This document shows, one piece after another, positions 30,822-38,413 of a DNA stretch of 64,000 bases. The DNA lies in assembly GCF_016809835.1 (NCBI RefSeq), contig NZ_JAFBIL020000003.1, positions 1-64,000 of the forward strand, in the 5' to 3' direction. This DNA is from Massilia soli (GTDB lineage: Bacteria; Pseudomonadota; Gammaproteobacteria; Burkholderiales; Burkholderiaceae_D). Position numbers and translations under genes: made by a program. Within the stretch, counting starts at the first letter, position 1; each line of letters opens with the position of its first letter. Under the pieces are notes generated by a model. The model saw only the letters and a program-made list of their open reading frames with translations. It made no database searches and had not been told where the DNA came from.

Positions 30822-30905
30822 TAGCTTCCGGGCAAAGTGGAGGCAGCGTAGCGTGTCGACGACCTGCAGGGAAAGCGGAAGAAACTGAGGGATGAATGGG
30901 CGTGC
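30822..30905 (+). pseudogene. Remnant of the C-terminus of a second integrase
   Basis: Translation gives LPGKVEAA-stop-RVDDLQGKRKKLRDEWACF, which aligns residue by residue with LPDKVEAAYRRGDLLEKRIKLMAAWASYL at the end of the intact integrase at 29294. The nucleophile Tyr codon is a stop here. Nothing of the rest of the gene is recognisable. Together with the tRNA fragment at 30601 it marks an older insertion. The rest of 30494-30936 holds no gene that I can support. Confidence 0.7.
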
Positions 30906-30936
30906 TTCCCGAAGCGCGAAGTCTCAGCCGAGCTGG

Positions 30937-31236
30937 CTATTGGCTTTCTGAATGACCTGAATTGGATCCCGAGTTACGGCTGACGGCGATCTGCCTTACA
31001 TTCCATTGTTGCACCTCGTGCTTGATCCAAGCACTCGGGCGGCCGTCCAGTTTGACCGGCGCAGGGAAGGTTCCATTCTTGACTCGCTCATAGATACCGC
31101 TGCGTGATAGCGCACAAATTGCCATAACTTCGGGCAATCGAATCAGGACCGGCTCGGCGAGGGGTGACGTTGTCCGGCGATCGATACCAGACCGGCGGAC
31201 ATCTTGCATGATCGTAGCGGGAAGATTCTTCGACAT
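30937..31236 (-). CDS. AlpA-family DNA-binding regulator
   Basis: About 99 residues from an ATG at 31236. The AlpA/MerR-like helix-turn-helix is clear: LIRLPEVMAICALSRSGIYERVKNGTFPAPVKLDGRPSAWIKHEVQQW. AlpA proteins act as integrase activators or excision regulators in P4-like elements. The frame stays open upstream to 31578 through arginine-rich repeats coded by tandem DNA repeats; I regard that part as non-coding or doubtful. It is divergent from the degenerate integrase-like gene at 31617. Confidence 0.82.
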   Translation of the reverse strand: MSKNLPATIMQDVRRSGIDRRTTSPLAEPVLIRLPEVMAICALSRSGIYERVKNGTFPAPVKLDGRPSAWIKHEVQQWNVRQIAVSRNSGSNSGHSESQ

Positions 31237-31334
31237 GCGAACAGCATGACTCAACTGCTCGGCTGTGCCCTGAGTCGTATCAAGTGGATAAGTATCAGAC
31301 TGCGTTTTCGCAGCGTTACTCTGTCTGGGTCTCG

Positions 31335-31508
31335 CCCAGCGCTGCGCGCAAGGCCGACCCAACGGCACTCCCAGCGCTGCGCGCAAGGCTGACCCCAACT
31401 GCAAGCCCGGCGCTGCGCGGAAGGCTGCCCCAACGGCACGCCCAAAGCTACGCGCAAGGCTGACCCCAACGGGACGCCCGGAGCTACTCGCTCGGCTACG
31501 ACGGGCCA
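31335..31508. repeat. 35-36 bp tandem repeats
   Basis: Four imperfect units start at 31335, 31370, 31406 and 31441 with a decayed fifth at 31477. The unit core is CCCAGCGCTGCGCGCAAGGC then tgaccccaacggcac. Unit lengths alternate 35 and 36, so the repeats do not keep a reading frame and probably act as DNA. They fill most of the divergent gap between the AlpA gene and the integrase-like gene (31237-31616), where a control site, partition site or origin could lie. Confidence 0.75.
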
Positions 31509-31616
31509 GCGCTGGCTTTTCCGAGGACGTGGCTGCGTGCCTTGCTTGTGAGCGCGTTTCCAAGTAATCTCGCGTCAACTAACTCTGAATACAGCCGTAA
31601 AAGGCGATGCAAGGGA

Positions 31617-32276
31617 ATGGCAAAAGCCCCCTATATCGAAGACCATCGACTGAAACACTTACTGAAAGTGGCCGCAGTAAGCGGCGAATTCCCGGTGCGG
31701 AACGTGGCGCTACTGACATGCGTCTACGGCACTGGCATGATGCTTACCGAACTGGCCCGACTGCCCATCAAGGCATACTTGCGACCGGATGGCACTGTTC
31801 TGGATGAATCGGCTGTCACGGCGGATATCGCATACAACGGCGCAGCGCGCCCTCCGTATTGGTCGAATACGAAGGTAGTCGCAGCCATCGACAAATACCT
31901 CGAATACCGAGTAGAGCACCGCCACCGCGTCACGACGCGCAAGGCTGCTTATCGCGGTCTTGACCCGGAAGAGGCGATTTTCCTTACGGACGAAGGCGAG
32001 CCGTATAAGCTCACCGAGCGGCGCACCGCGACGGGTGCCATAAGCTATTCCTGCGACAGCCTCAGCCAACTATTCCGCAAGCTTCATTTGCAAGCGGGGA
32101 TTGAGGGCGCGAGCGCGATGTCCGGTCGGCGTACCTTTGCCGTTCGCCTGGCGCGCAACCAGATCGACCTCAAGCACATCGAGGTACTGCTGGGTATGAA
32201 GACGCTGCGCGCGACCAAGGCGCTGATCGACGCAGACCCGGTGCGGCTGGGTGCTATCGCTGCGGGAGTTTTTTGA
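31617..32276 (+). CDS. Degenerate tyrosine-recombinase-fold protein
   Basis: 219 residues from ATG 31617. The fold is visible in FPVRNVALLTCVYGTGMMLTELARLPIKAYL and SGRRTFAVRLARNQIDLKHIEVLLGMKTLRATKALIDADP, which align with integrase catalytic motifs. However, Arg I is M42, the HxxR histidine is M168, the LGH histidine is M194, and the nucleophile Tyr position is L203. Only Arg II (R171) remains. It cannot be a normal recombinase and may bind DNA as a regulator. Its stop overlaps the ATG of the KorA-like gene (TGATG), so the two are coupled. Confidence 0.8.
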   Translation: MAKAPYIEDHRLKHLLKVAAVSGEFPVRNVALLTCVYGTGMMLTELARLPIKAYLRPDGTVLDESAVTADIAYNGAARPPYWSNTKVVAAIDKYLEYRVEHRHRVTTRKAAYRGLDPEEAIFLTDEGEPYKLTERRTATGAISYSCDSLSQLFRKLHLQAGIEGASAMSGRRTFAVRLARNQIDLKHIEVLLGMKTLRATKALIDADPVRLGAIAAGVF

Positions 32277-32473
32277 TGACTCCTGCGCAATTCGACGTGG
32301 TTGCCGAACTGCTGCGTTCCCGCGATCCGGCGCGAACTGCGGCTCGACTGGTACTCATTGATGGTGCGACAACGTCGGCGGCAGCCGAGCGCTGCGGCAT
32401 ATCGTCGCAGTCGGTATCGAACGCAATCGCGCGGTTCAAGGCAGCAGATGAGAAGATCAGCTCCGCCTATTGA
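32276..32473 (+). CDS. KorA/TrfB-like repressor
   Basis: 65 residues. MTPAQFDVVAELLRSRDPARTAARLVLIDGATTSAAAERCGISSQSVSNAIARFKAA matches the helix-turn-helix of KorA/TrfB proteins, including the LVLIDG-x5-AA spacing and the recognition helix QSVSNAI. KorA represses replication and transfer operons of IncP-type plasmids. It lacks the C-terminal dimerisation part of RK2 KorA. It likely controls transfer or cargo promoters of this element, together with the overlapping recombinase-like protein. Confidence 0.8.
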   Translation: MTPAQFDVVAELLRSRDPARTAARLVLIDGATTSAAAERCGISSQSVSNAIARFKAADEKISSAY

Positions 32474-32563
32474 AATAGTCGCAAGTAGTTCCTGCATGTT
32501 ACGCCTAGACGTGTGTCATAATTTTGTGGACGTGCAACTAAAACCGTTTCGTAAGAGGAAGAA

Positions 32564-33232
32564 ATGTCAGGTTGGGATTACTCAGGATTGCTAGGTCAAG
32601 TGGAGCGACGATTCAACCGAGACCAACGAGACGTTGTCCAGGCGAGTTGGAGTTCGGTCGTCAACCGTTTCGCGCACGTTAAGATTCATTTGCAAGATCT
32701 CGAGCAATGCGAAGCCAACGTGATTAAAGATCGATCGCAAATCGATTTGATGCATGAAATATTTCGTTTCAACGAGAATCGTATTGACGAAATTACGCTC
32801 AGGGCGTCTGCGTTCGGCCTAGCGGCTGTACAAGCGTTGCATTCCGTCTCGGACATTGTTGGCACGGCGACCGCTTTAAGTCTAGGTACCGCGAAATGGA
32901 CCGGTTATCTTAATGACGTCATCAAGAAACACCAGGTTCACCAGCCGGTCTTAGGGCCGTTGATCGAAGAGCTCCAGTCGCACAAGGACTACGTATATCT
33001 TGCAGACATCGTGAATCAGTCGAAGCATCAAAACGTCGTCAACGCAAAGTTCGCTCTCGATATGACTGGCACCCATCCAAACCGTTACGAATTCTTGAGT
33101 TTTGTGCGTCACTCCAAAGCGGGCAAGAGTGAGCATCAGAGCCGAGAGATCAAGTCATTCCTTGCACAAGAAGCTGGGCGCCAAGCAGGCATTGTGATCA
33201 GGATCGGACAGGCTCTAGAGACGCTTTTGTAG
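32564..33232 (+). CDS. Hypothetical protein, mostly helical
   Basis: 222 residues, not recognised. No signal peptide; one mildly hydrophobic stretch (ASAFGLAAVQALHSVSDIVGTATALSLG, about 86-113) flanked by charged helices. The second part (HQPVLGPLIEELQSHKDYVYLADIVNQSKHQNVV) contains VNQSKH, a pattern seen in HEPN-like or DUF-type cargo proteins, but the resemblance is too weak to assign. First + strand gene after the KorA-like gene, with a GAGGAA ribosome-binding site. GC is lower than in the chromosome. Confidence 0.65.
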   Translation: MSGWDYSGLLGQVERRFNRDQRDVVQASWSSVVNRFAHVKIHLQDLEQCEANVIKDRSQIDLMHEIFRFNENRIDEITLRASAFGLAAVQALHSVSDIVGTATALSLGTAKWTGYLNDVIKKHQVHQPVLGPLIEELQSHKDYVYLADIVNQSKHQNVVNAKFALDMTGTHPNRYEFLSFVRHSKAGKSEHQSREIKSFLAQEAGRQAGIVIRIGQALETLL

Positions 33233-33260
33233 GCCGGCTCAAGAAGATCACAACCGCAAC

Positions 33261-34226
33261 TTGACCGAGGAAGAAATTAAAACGCGCGATATGAAACAGT
33301 TCCAAACCTGCCGAATCCCGGAGCCCCGCAGACATTTTTTGCTCGAAACGCCATCTTTTTCCGTGGCGATCGCAGTCAATTCCCGGTTGGTGGCGCTTTT
33401 TAGAAGGGTGAAGACAGGCGCGGAATGGGAGGCGTTGGGCGTCATTCCTTACAACATTCGTCAGTTCGAGACGGATCCGGAGGACTGGATTAGCGAAGGG
33501 TTTGGTAAGGACGATTTTGAAGGGATCGCGTGCCGCTTTTCACCTGTGTTTCCTACCGTAGAAAAGGGCTGCGCCCGGGCGATCAGGGATGGGGGTAGAT
33601 TTGTTACCGACTTCTACCAAGCGCTCGAGTTACGACGATTCGGCGTAGCGTGGCAGGAGATGTCACGCTCATCACAGCACGTGAGAGATGCGGTTGACGC
33701 GTGCCGTGCCTTGGAAAACGATAATGTTGATGAAGCGATCCAACTTGCACGGGCAGCGATCATCGGCAATCCGAGAGACCTGCGGTACTACGAGGTCCTC
33801 GAACAAGCCCGATTACTCAAAGGCGATGTTCGATGCATACTTGATGCCATTGCGTATTACGCGAATGACATGTCCACCGTCGCGGGACATGCGGACAAAT
33901 ATTTGAAACTGGCAATTGCAGAGGATCGATACGATCTGATGCTGGATTTCATCTTGAAGGTAATCACCGGCGTTAATGCAGAGATAGCTGGCCAGATTGA
34001 TATAAAGCGACGAATTTACGGAAAGCAGCAGAAGCATGTCTACGTAAGGGATCTGCATAATTTTATCGCCAGGATATCTACTATGCGCGCCGTTTTGTGC
34101 GAGCGTTTGATCCATGCGAATCGCTGTCGTGACGATGATCTGTTAAAGCTCCTCGATCTCGTGGAAACCGCCGACCCGAAAAAAGCTAAAAAGGTTTCGA
34201 AACTGCGTGCGCTGATCCACGCGTAA
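33261..34226 (+). CDS. Hypothetical protein
   Basis: 321 residues from a TTG, or 311 from the ATG at 33291; the start is uncertain. No known domain recognised. The central part (SSQHVRDAVDACRALENDNVDEAIQLARAAIIGNPRDLRYYEVLEQARLLKGDVRCILDAIAYYA) looks like a pair of TPR-like helical hairpins, and the C-terminus is basic (DPKKAKKVSKLRALIHA). It is 28 nt after the preceding gene and probably in the same transcript. Confidence 0.65.
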   Translation: MTEEEIKTRDMKQFQTCRIPEPRRHFLLETPSFSVAIAVNSRLVALFRRVKTGAEWEALGVIPYNIRQFETDPEDWISEGFGKDDFEGIACRFSPVFPTVEKGCARAIRDGGRFVTDFYQALELRRFGVAWQEMSRSSQHVRDAVDACRALENDNVDEAIQLARAAIIGNPRDLRYYEVLEQARLLKGDVRCILDAIAYYANDMSTVAGHADKYLKLAIAEDRYDLMLDFILKVITGVNAEIAGQIDIKRRIYGKQQKHVYVRDLHNFIARISTMRAVLCERLIHANRCRDDDLLKLLDLVETADPKKAKKVSKLRALIHA

Positions 34227-34287
34227 TCGCGGATGAACCGTGGACAAAGCTCTGGTTGACGGCGGCATCGCACCACGCTAACCCGGC

Positions 34288-34370
34288 GGAAAATCCCGGC
34301 GGTACCGATGCCAGCCACGAGCTGGCGTCGTCAATGTAACGGTCCGGCAGTGTGGCTGGCCAGCGAGGAA
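34288..34370 (+). repeat. Structured intergenic element, copy A
   Basis: GGAAAAT (34288-34294), then GGTACCGAT, a stem GCCAGC-CACGA-GCTGGC (34310-34326), TCAATG, then the conserved block GGTCCGGC-N5-GGCTGGCC, which can form a second hairpin, and a ribosome-binding site before the ATG at 34374. Relatives occur at 38307, 38863, 41492, 41788, 44566, 45279, 46336 and 47166. Confidence 0.75.
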
Positions 34371-34373
34371 AAT

Positions 34374-34532
34374 ATGAAAATTCAGTTTAAGGCTGACGAC
34401 CACCCGTCTGGTCGAAGGGACCTTAAAAAAGTCCTTGCAAGACGAGCGCTTATTTCAGATCGCGACGGGCCATTGTTAACAAACGCCGATGCTGGCGGCC
34501 TTCTATCGCGCTTTTGCCGCCGTGCTGCATAA
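34374..34532 (+). CDS. Small hypothetical protein, possibly frameshifted
   Basis: 52 residues (MKIQFKADDHPSGRRDLKKV start) with GAGGAAAAT just upstream of the ATG. The sequence ends in a low-quality tail (SRFCRRAA). A second frame from the ATG at 34489 to 34680 reads MLAAFYRAFAAVLHKQHTAGDEVAYEITRLDN, which looks more protein-like. The two may once have been a single gene of about 100 codons broken by a frameshift near 34480, or they may be two overlapping small genes. Not recognised. Confidence 0.45.
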   Translation: MKIQFKADDHPSGRRDLKKVLARRALISDRDGPLLTNADAGGLLSRFCRRAA

Positions 34533-34742
34533 GCAGCACACGGCCGGCGATGAAGTAGCGTACGAGATCACACGTTTGGACAACCTCTCGGGCCGACAGG
34601 TCCGCGGCCCGCGGGGCCGACGCGCATCGAGGGAACAGTGCGCTCCAACAGGGCCAAAAAACTGCGTCATCAGCTTCTAGCGGTGCGCGCTTTCGGAATG
34701 AACGCACTTGACCTCAGCGGTCCTCATTAAGGATGAACAACA

Positions 34743-36146
34743 ATGACCTCACGAATTCATGAGATCGAAGTCCCGGACGAAAATCCTTTTCTGAACGATG
34801 TACTCAACCGTAAAGAAGTGGTCGACTTTCTTGCTAAACTTGTCGGTCGCACCACGGGCCCGTTTGTGCTGGCGATCGATTCCGAGTGGGGGACGGGAAA
34901 AACGACCCTAATCGCGATGCTGCAGGCGGTGCTACGGAAGGAAAATTTTCAATGTGTCCATTTCAACGCATGGAAAGCTGACTATGTGGCAGATCCGTTG
35001 GTCCCCATGGTGTCAGCTATTAACCAGATCCAATTGCCCGCAGGCGAAGCGGCTAAGACCTTCAGCGATCGCTTGCAAACAATAAAGAAGGGAACAGGTG
35101 TTCTCGCCAAGCGTGGCCTGATCGCAGGCATCAAAGTGGCAACTCTTGGTGTTTTGGATGTGGAATCAGACGTTGAAGCCATCGCAGCCGAGCTTACTGG
35201 CGCTACCGCGAACGACCTCGTTGAACGATTTGAACAAGAGAATGAGATCCTTACCAAGTTCCGCTCCGACCTTGAGTCCGCGGTGGAGCAGCTAGCGGCC
35301 GCAGGAAAGCAGAAGAACCTGATCTTCTTTATCGACGAACTCGACCGTTGCCGGCCCGACTTCGCAATTACGCTCCTCGAGCGCGTTAAGCATCTCTTCG
35401 ACGTGCCGCATATCGTATTCGTGCTGTCGATCGACAAGCGCCAATTAGAGGCAAGTACCGCTGCTGTATACGGAAGCGGCATCAACGCGCCCGAGTATTT
35501 GCGACGTTTTATCGATTTGGAATTGGGCCTACCGACAATTGGCGGAAAGCCGTTTACCGACCTGATCTTGAAGCGGACTGGGTTGGATGAGGTCTTCGCC
35601 GAACGGACGTCCAACGCTGAACTTCAATATGACCGCGAACATTTCGTACGGTACTTCACGCAACTGGCCGATCTTTGCCAGCTTACGCTGCGTGCTAGGG
35701 AGCGCTGTGCAACCCGCCTGATGATCGTAATGCACCAAACGCCGCCAAATCATTACCTCGACCCAATCGTCGTTGCTGTCCTGCTCGTACTGCGAACGAT
35801 AAAGCCGTCCCTATTTCGACAGATTGTCGAAGGAGTGGCAGGAACAAAAGAAATAATGGAATATTTATACACACTGCCCGCTGCTGAAAAGATCGCAACA
35901 GACCGAGCAGGCGCTGTCATCGAAGCAGAGTTGCTGGCTGCAGATCACGATTCCAGGCGCGATGATCGGGCGAAGGAATTGGCGGACATTGCGCAAGACG
36001 AGAAGCGAGGCGCAGCAGATCGTCAGTACGCACGCAACGTGCTTGAGCTGATTTCGTACCCCGGCAGATCATCGCGCAGCGCTATGAGAATGAGATCGAT
36101 CGCTGGTAAAGTCGACATGGCGGCGCTCACGCGCGGTCGCGGTTAA
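34743..36146 (+). CDS. KAP-family P-loop NTPase
   Basis: 467 residues. Walker A is SEWGTGKTTL at about 47-56, preceded by the KAP-type PFVLAID. VHFNAWKADYVADPLVP is the conserved FNAW block, and Walker B with the following motif is LIFFIDELDRCRPDFAITLLERVKHLFDVPHIVFVLSIDKRQL. The usual KAP membrane hairpin between Walker A and B is not evident; a mildly hydrophobic segment (GLIAGIKVATLGVL) sits there instead. KAP NTPases are frequent on mobile elements and some act in phage exclusion. Activity here is inferred from family and location. Confidence 0.85.
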   Translation: MTSRIHEIEVPDENPFLNDVLNRKEVVDFLAKLVGRTTGPFVLAIDSEWGTGKTTLIAMLQAVLRKENFQCVHFNAWKADYVADPLVPMVSAINQIQLPAGEAAKTFSDRLQTIKKGTGVLAKRGLIAGIKVATLGVLDVESDVEAIAAELTGATANDLVERFEQENEILTKFRSDLESAVEQLAAAGKQKNLIFFIDELDRCRPDFAITLLERVKHLFDVPHIVFVLSIDKRQLEASTAAVYGSGINAPEYLRRFIDLELGLPTIGGKPFTDLILKRTGLDEVFAERTSNAELQYDREHFVRYFTQLADLCQLTLRARERCATRLMIVMHQTPPNHYLDPIVVAVLLVLRTIKPSLFRQIVEGVAGTKEIMEYLYTLPAAEKIATDRAGAVIEAELLAADHDSRRDDRAKELADIAQDEKRGAADRQYARNVLELISYPGRSSRSAMRMRSIAGKVDMAALTRGRG

Positions 36147-36238
36147 TGCGCCTAAGCTGGCGACCAGTAGTAGTTGGCGCGAACAGTGGGGCTACGTCGG
36201 CCGGGCCGAATCGTGGTGCTGCTAGATGGCGAAGTGCA

Positions 36239-36385
36239 ATGCTGGGCGAATGGGTTACGCAAGCCGGAACACCGCATCCTTGCTGCGTCGCATTTGAGGA
36301 GGACGGAAAAGGGCAGATCACCATCGCCGGCACTGCACAGGATGGTGTGTTGATGGGGTTGCCGATCGACCCAATCCCGAATTAA
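36239..36385 (+). CDS. Small hypothetical protein
   Basis: 48 residues from an ATG at 36239 (MLGEWVTQAGTPHPCCVAFE...); the frame is open upstream to 36146. Ends MGLPIDPIPN. Not recognised. It sits between the KAP NTPase and the NYN gene; the next gene begins 11 nt later behind an AGGAAAAAAC sequence. Coding status is plausible but not firm. Confidence 0.4.
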   Translation: MLGEWVTQAGTPHPCCVAFEEDGKGQITIAGTAQDGVLMGLPIDPIPN

Positions 36386-36396
36386 AGGAAAAAACT

Positions 36397-37131
36397 TTGA
36401 CCAAAAATTTAAACTTGGCAGTTCTTATCGATGCCGATAACGCTCAAGCATCCATCATCAAAGAGTTGTTAGCTGAGGTGTCGACCTATGGGACCGCGAC
36501 AGTCAAACGCGCATATGGCGACTGGACGACACCAAATCTTAAGGGGGGGAAAGAAACGCTGCACATGATGGCTATCCAGCCAATCCAACAATTTGGATAT
36601 ACGGTAGGAAAAAATTCCACTGACTCATCGCTCATCATCGACGCAATGGATCTCCTGCATGGCGGCAAACTGGACGGATTTTGCCTCGTTTCATCGGATA
36701 GTGACTTTACTCGACTGGCAACGCGCATTAGGGAGAGTGGCTTAGCCGTTTATGGTTTTGGAGAGAAGACGACCCCAGCAGCGTTTGTTGCCGCGTGCGA
36801 CAAATTCATCTATACCGAAATTCTTCGGCCTGGTGCCGTGCAGTCAGGGGGAGCAACGAAGACGGCGGCGAATCAACTACGACCGCCCATTTCCATGGGC
36901 GAAGCTGAGGAAACGCTGCGGAAGGCTATCGCCGCCGCCACCCGAGATGATGGATTCGCGCCACTAGGCCAGGTCGGCAACCTTATCCTTAAGAACATGC
37001 CGGCGTTCGACTCCAGAAACTACGGATGTGACAAGCTCAGCGAATTGATTCGTCGTCTACCGTTCGTGGAGGTTAAAGAGGCCTCGGCAGAGAACTCACC
37101 GCATGTGCACCTTTATGTGCGTCTGAAATAG
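36397..37131 (+). CDS. NYN-domain ribonuclease-like protein with C-terminal OST-HTH/LOTUS domain
   Basis: 244 residues from a TTG preceded by AGGAAAAAA. The NYN (PIN-like) domain spans about 1-150: LAVLIDADNAQ has the first aspartates, STDSSLIIDAMDLL the next, and GFCLVSSDSDFTRLATRIRESGLAVYGFG the SDSDF metal-binding motif. The C-terminal part (about 165-244, EAEETLRKAIAAATRDDGFAPLGQVGNLILKNMPAFDSRNYGCDKLSELIRRLPFVEV) is an OST-HTH/LOTUS RNA-binding domain. The acidic set looks intact, so RNA cleavage is plausible. Followed 11 nt later by a PD-(D/E)XK-like gene. Confidence 0.88.
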   Translation: MTKNLNLAVLIDADNAQASIIKELLAEVSTYGTATVKRAYGDWTTPNLKGGKETLHMMAIQPIQQFGYTVGKNSTDSSLIIDAMDLLHGGKLDGFCLVSSDSDFTRLATRIRESGLAVYGFGEKTTPAAFVAACDKFIYTEILRPGAVQSGGATKTAANQLRPPISMGEAEETLRKAIAAATRDDGFAPLGQVGNLILKNMPAFDSRNYGCDKLSELIRRLPFVEVKEASAENSPHVHLYVRLK

Positions 37132-37142
37132 AACGGAAAAGC

Positions 37143-37658
37143 GTGGAAAGTACTATCTCCAAACCGATAAAAAAAGTGCGCGCGGATGGTCAGATTAGCG
37201 GACTCGCGGGTGAGCTGTTTGTCGCGGCCGAGCTGTTGAAGCTCGGTTTGCAGACTTCTGTCACGTTCGGAAACGCAAAATCGATCGACCTGCTCGCCCA
37301 CCGCCCGCAAACCGGCAAGGTGTTCATCGTACAAGTCAAAACTGTTAGACACCGAAACTGGTTTTTGTTAAGCCGTAGCCGCATTGAAGCTACACACGTC
37401 TACGTGTTCGCGATACTGAACCGGCCTGGTGAGCAGGTGCAGTACTTCATCGTGCCTGGATCCGAGCTACGGTCGAACGATGCGCTGTTTGCGAAAGGGT
37501 TCGCTGACCCTAAAATGCCTGGAGTTTATCCCACTGCGCTTGCACAGTTCGAGAACAACTGGAGGGTTTTTAAACCCGAGCATTCGACAGAGGAAGCTCA
37601 CTCTGTAGTGGCCGCATCCAAATCGAAGGACAACATATGCAAATCGAATGGGGGGTAG
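37143..37658 (+). CDS. Predicted PD-(D/E)XK nuclease-fold protein
   Basis: 171 residues from a GTG behind CGGAAAAGC. GQISGLAGELFVAAELLKLGLQTSVTFGNAKSIDLLAHRPQTGKVFIVQVKTV has an early Glu (GELFVAAEL), then Asp (SIDLLA) and Gln-x-Lys (VQVKT), the pattern of PD-(D/E)XK-fold proteins with the glutamate replaced by Gln. It could be a nuclease or a degenerate one. It overlaps the next gene by 22 nt, suggesting coupled expression with the membrane protein. Confidence 0.65.
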   Translation: MESTISKPIKKVRADGQISGLAGELFVAAELLKLGLQTSVTFGNAKSIDLLAHRPQTGKVFIVQVKTVRHRNWFLLSRSRIEATHVYVFAILNRPGEQVQYFIVPGSELRSNDALFAKGFADPKMPGVYPTALAQFENNWRVFKPEHSTEEAHSVVAASKSKDNICKSNGG

Positions 37659-38278
37659 TTCAGAGCGCAGTAACTGCGGTTTCTGGCCTTGCTGGGGTGT
37701 GGCTCGGTGGACGCCTCACATGGAAGCGCGAGGAAGCACGTGAGCGGGAGCGCAATATGAAGGAGGTTAGCTACCTCGCTATCTTGGTCGTTGCGCACTT
37801 GGACCGTTTAGCAAATGCCTGCCTCCACGTCGCCCTTGACGACGGAACCGAAGAAGGACGCCCAGCTGGGACTGGTGGGTGCTGGGCATCTACTGTCCGT
37901 CCTCCTGTATTCGATCCGCTTGAGTTCGACGTCAACTGGAAGGCGCTGCCGGCGGAACTGATGTATGAGATATTGGGAATGCCATATCGCATAGAGCAAC
38001 TGGAAGGCCATGTTGCCGGGACATGGGAGTTTGACGACCCTCCCGAGTACAGCGAGTTTTTTTGGGCGAGGCAGTTTGGCTACGCAGATCTTGGCCTCGA
38101 TGTATCGGATCTCGCACGGCGCCTACGCGAGTATGCGGCTTTGCCACAGTCTCCGCAGGAGCCAGGCGCTTGGAACCGCGATGACCAGTTACGCGAACAA
38201 CGAGATAAAGTGGTGCAAGAGCGCGAAAAATACCGTCCACGCTCGACCCCCATGCCCGTATTCGCATACACGAGTTGA
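37637..38278 (+). CDS. Hypothetical membrane-anchored protein
   Basis: 213 residues. One N-terminal hydrophobic span (VVQSAVTAVSGLAGVWLGGRLTW, about 7-29) is followed by a highly charged stretch (KREEARERERNMKEV) and a soluble, acidic C-terminal domain. No domain recognised. The start lies inside the preceding nuclease-like gene. A membrane anchor next to a nuclease-fold protein and a KAP NTPase is typical of phage-defence neighbourhoods, but no named system fits. Confidence 0.6.
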   Translation: MQIEWGVVQSAVTAVSGLAGVWLGGRLTWKREEARERERNMKEVSYLAILVVAHLDRLANACLHVALDDGTEEGRPAGTGGCWASTVRPPVFDPLEFDVNWKALPAELMYEILGMPYRIEQLEGHVAGTWEFDDPPEYSEFFWARQFGYADLGLDVSDLARRLREYAALPQSPQEPGAWNRDDQLREQRDKVVQEREKYRPRSTPMPVFAYTS

Positions 38279-38306
38279 ATTGGTAAGCAAAAGCAGGTCT
38301 AGTTGG

Positions 38307-38348
38307 TTTAATGAGAAGGTCCGGCGATGTGCCTGGCCAAGTGAGGAT
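38307..38348 (+). repeat. Structured intergenic element, copy B (right half only)
   Basis: TTTAATGAGAAGGTCCGGCG is identical to copy F over 20 nt. It is followed by ATGTGCCTGGCC, allowing hairpin GGTC-C-GGC / GATGT / GCC-T-GGCC with one mismatch. The left stem-loop and the GGAAAA seen in other copies are missing here. Confidence 0.65.
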
Positions 38349-38413
38349 CAGAGCAAATTGAACCCAGTATTCGAGATCTCATCTCTCGTACGAGACATAG
38401 TGGAAAATACATA

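Noticed and set aside
31335-31508. CRISPR array
   Set aside because: Units abut without unique spacers, vary in sequence, and no cas genes are present; these are plain tandem repeats.
31237-31578. N-terminal extension of the AlpA-like protein
   Set aside because: It is encoded by non-frame-preserving tandem repeats; the AlpA domain has its own ATG at 31236.
31617-32276. Active second integrase
   Set aside because: Four of the five checked catalytic positions are lost, including the nucleophile Tyr.
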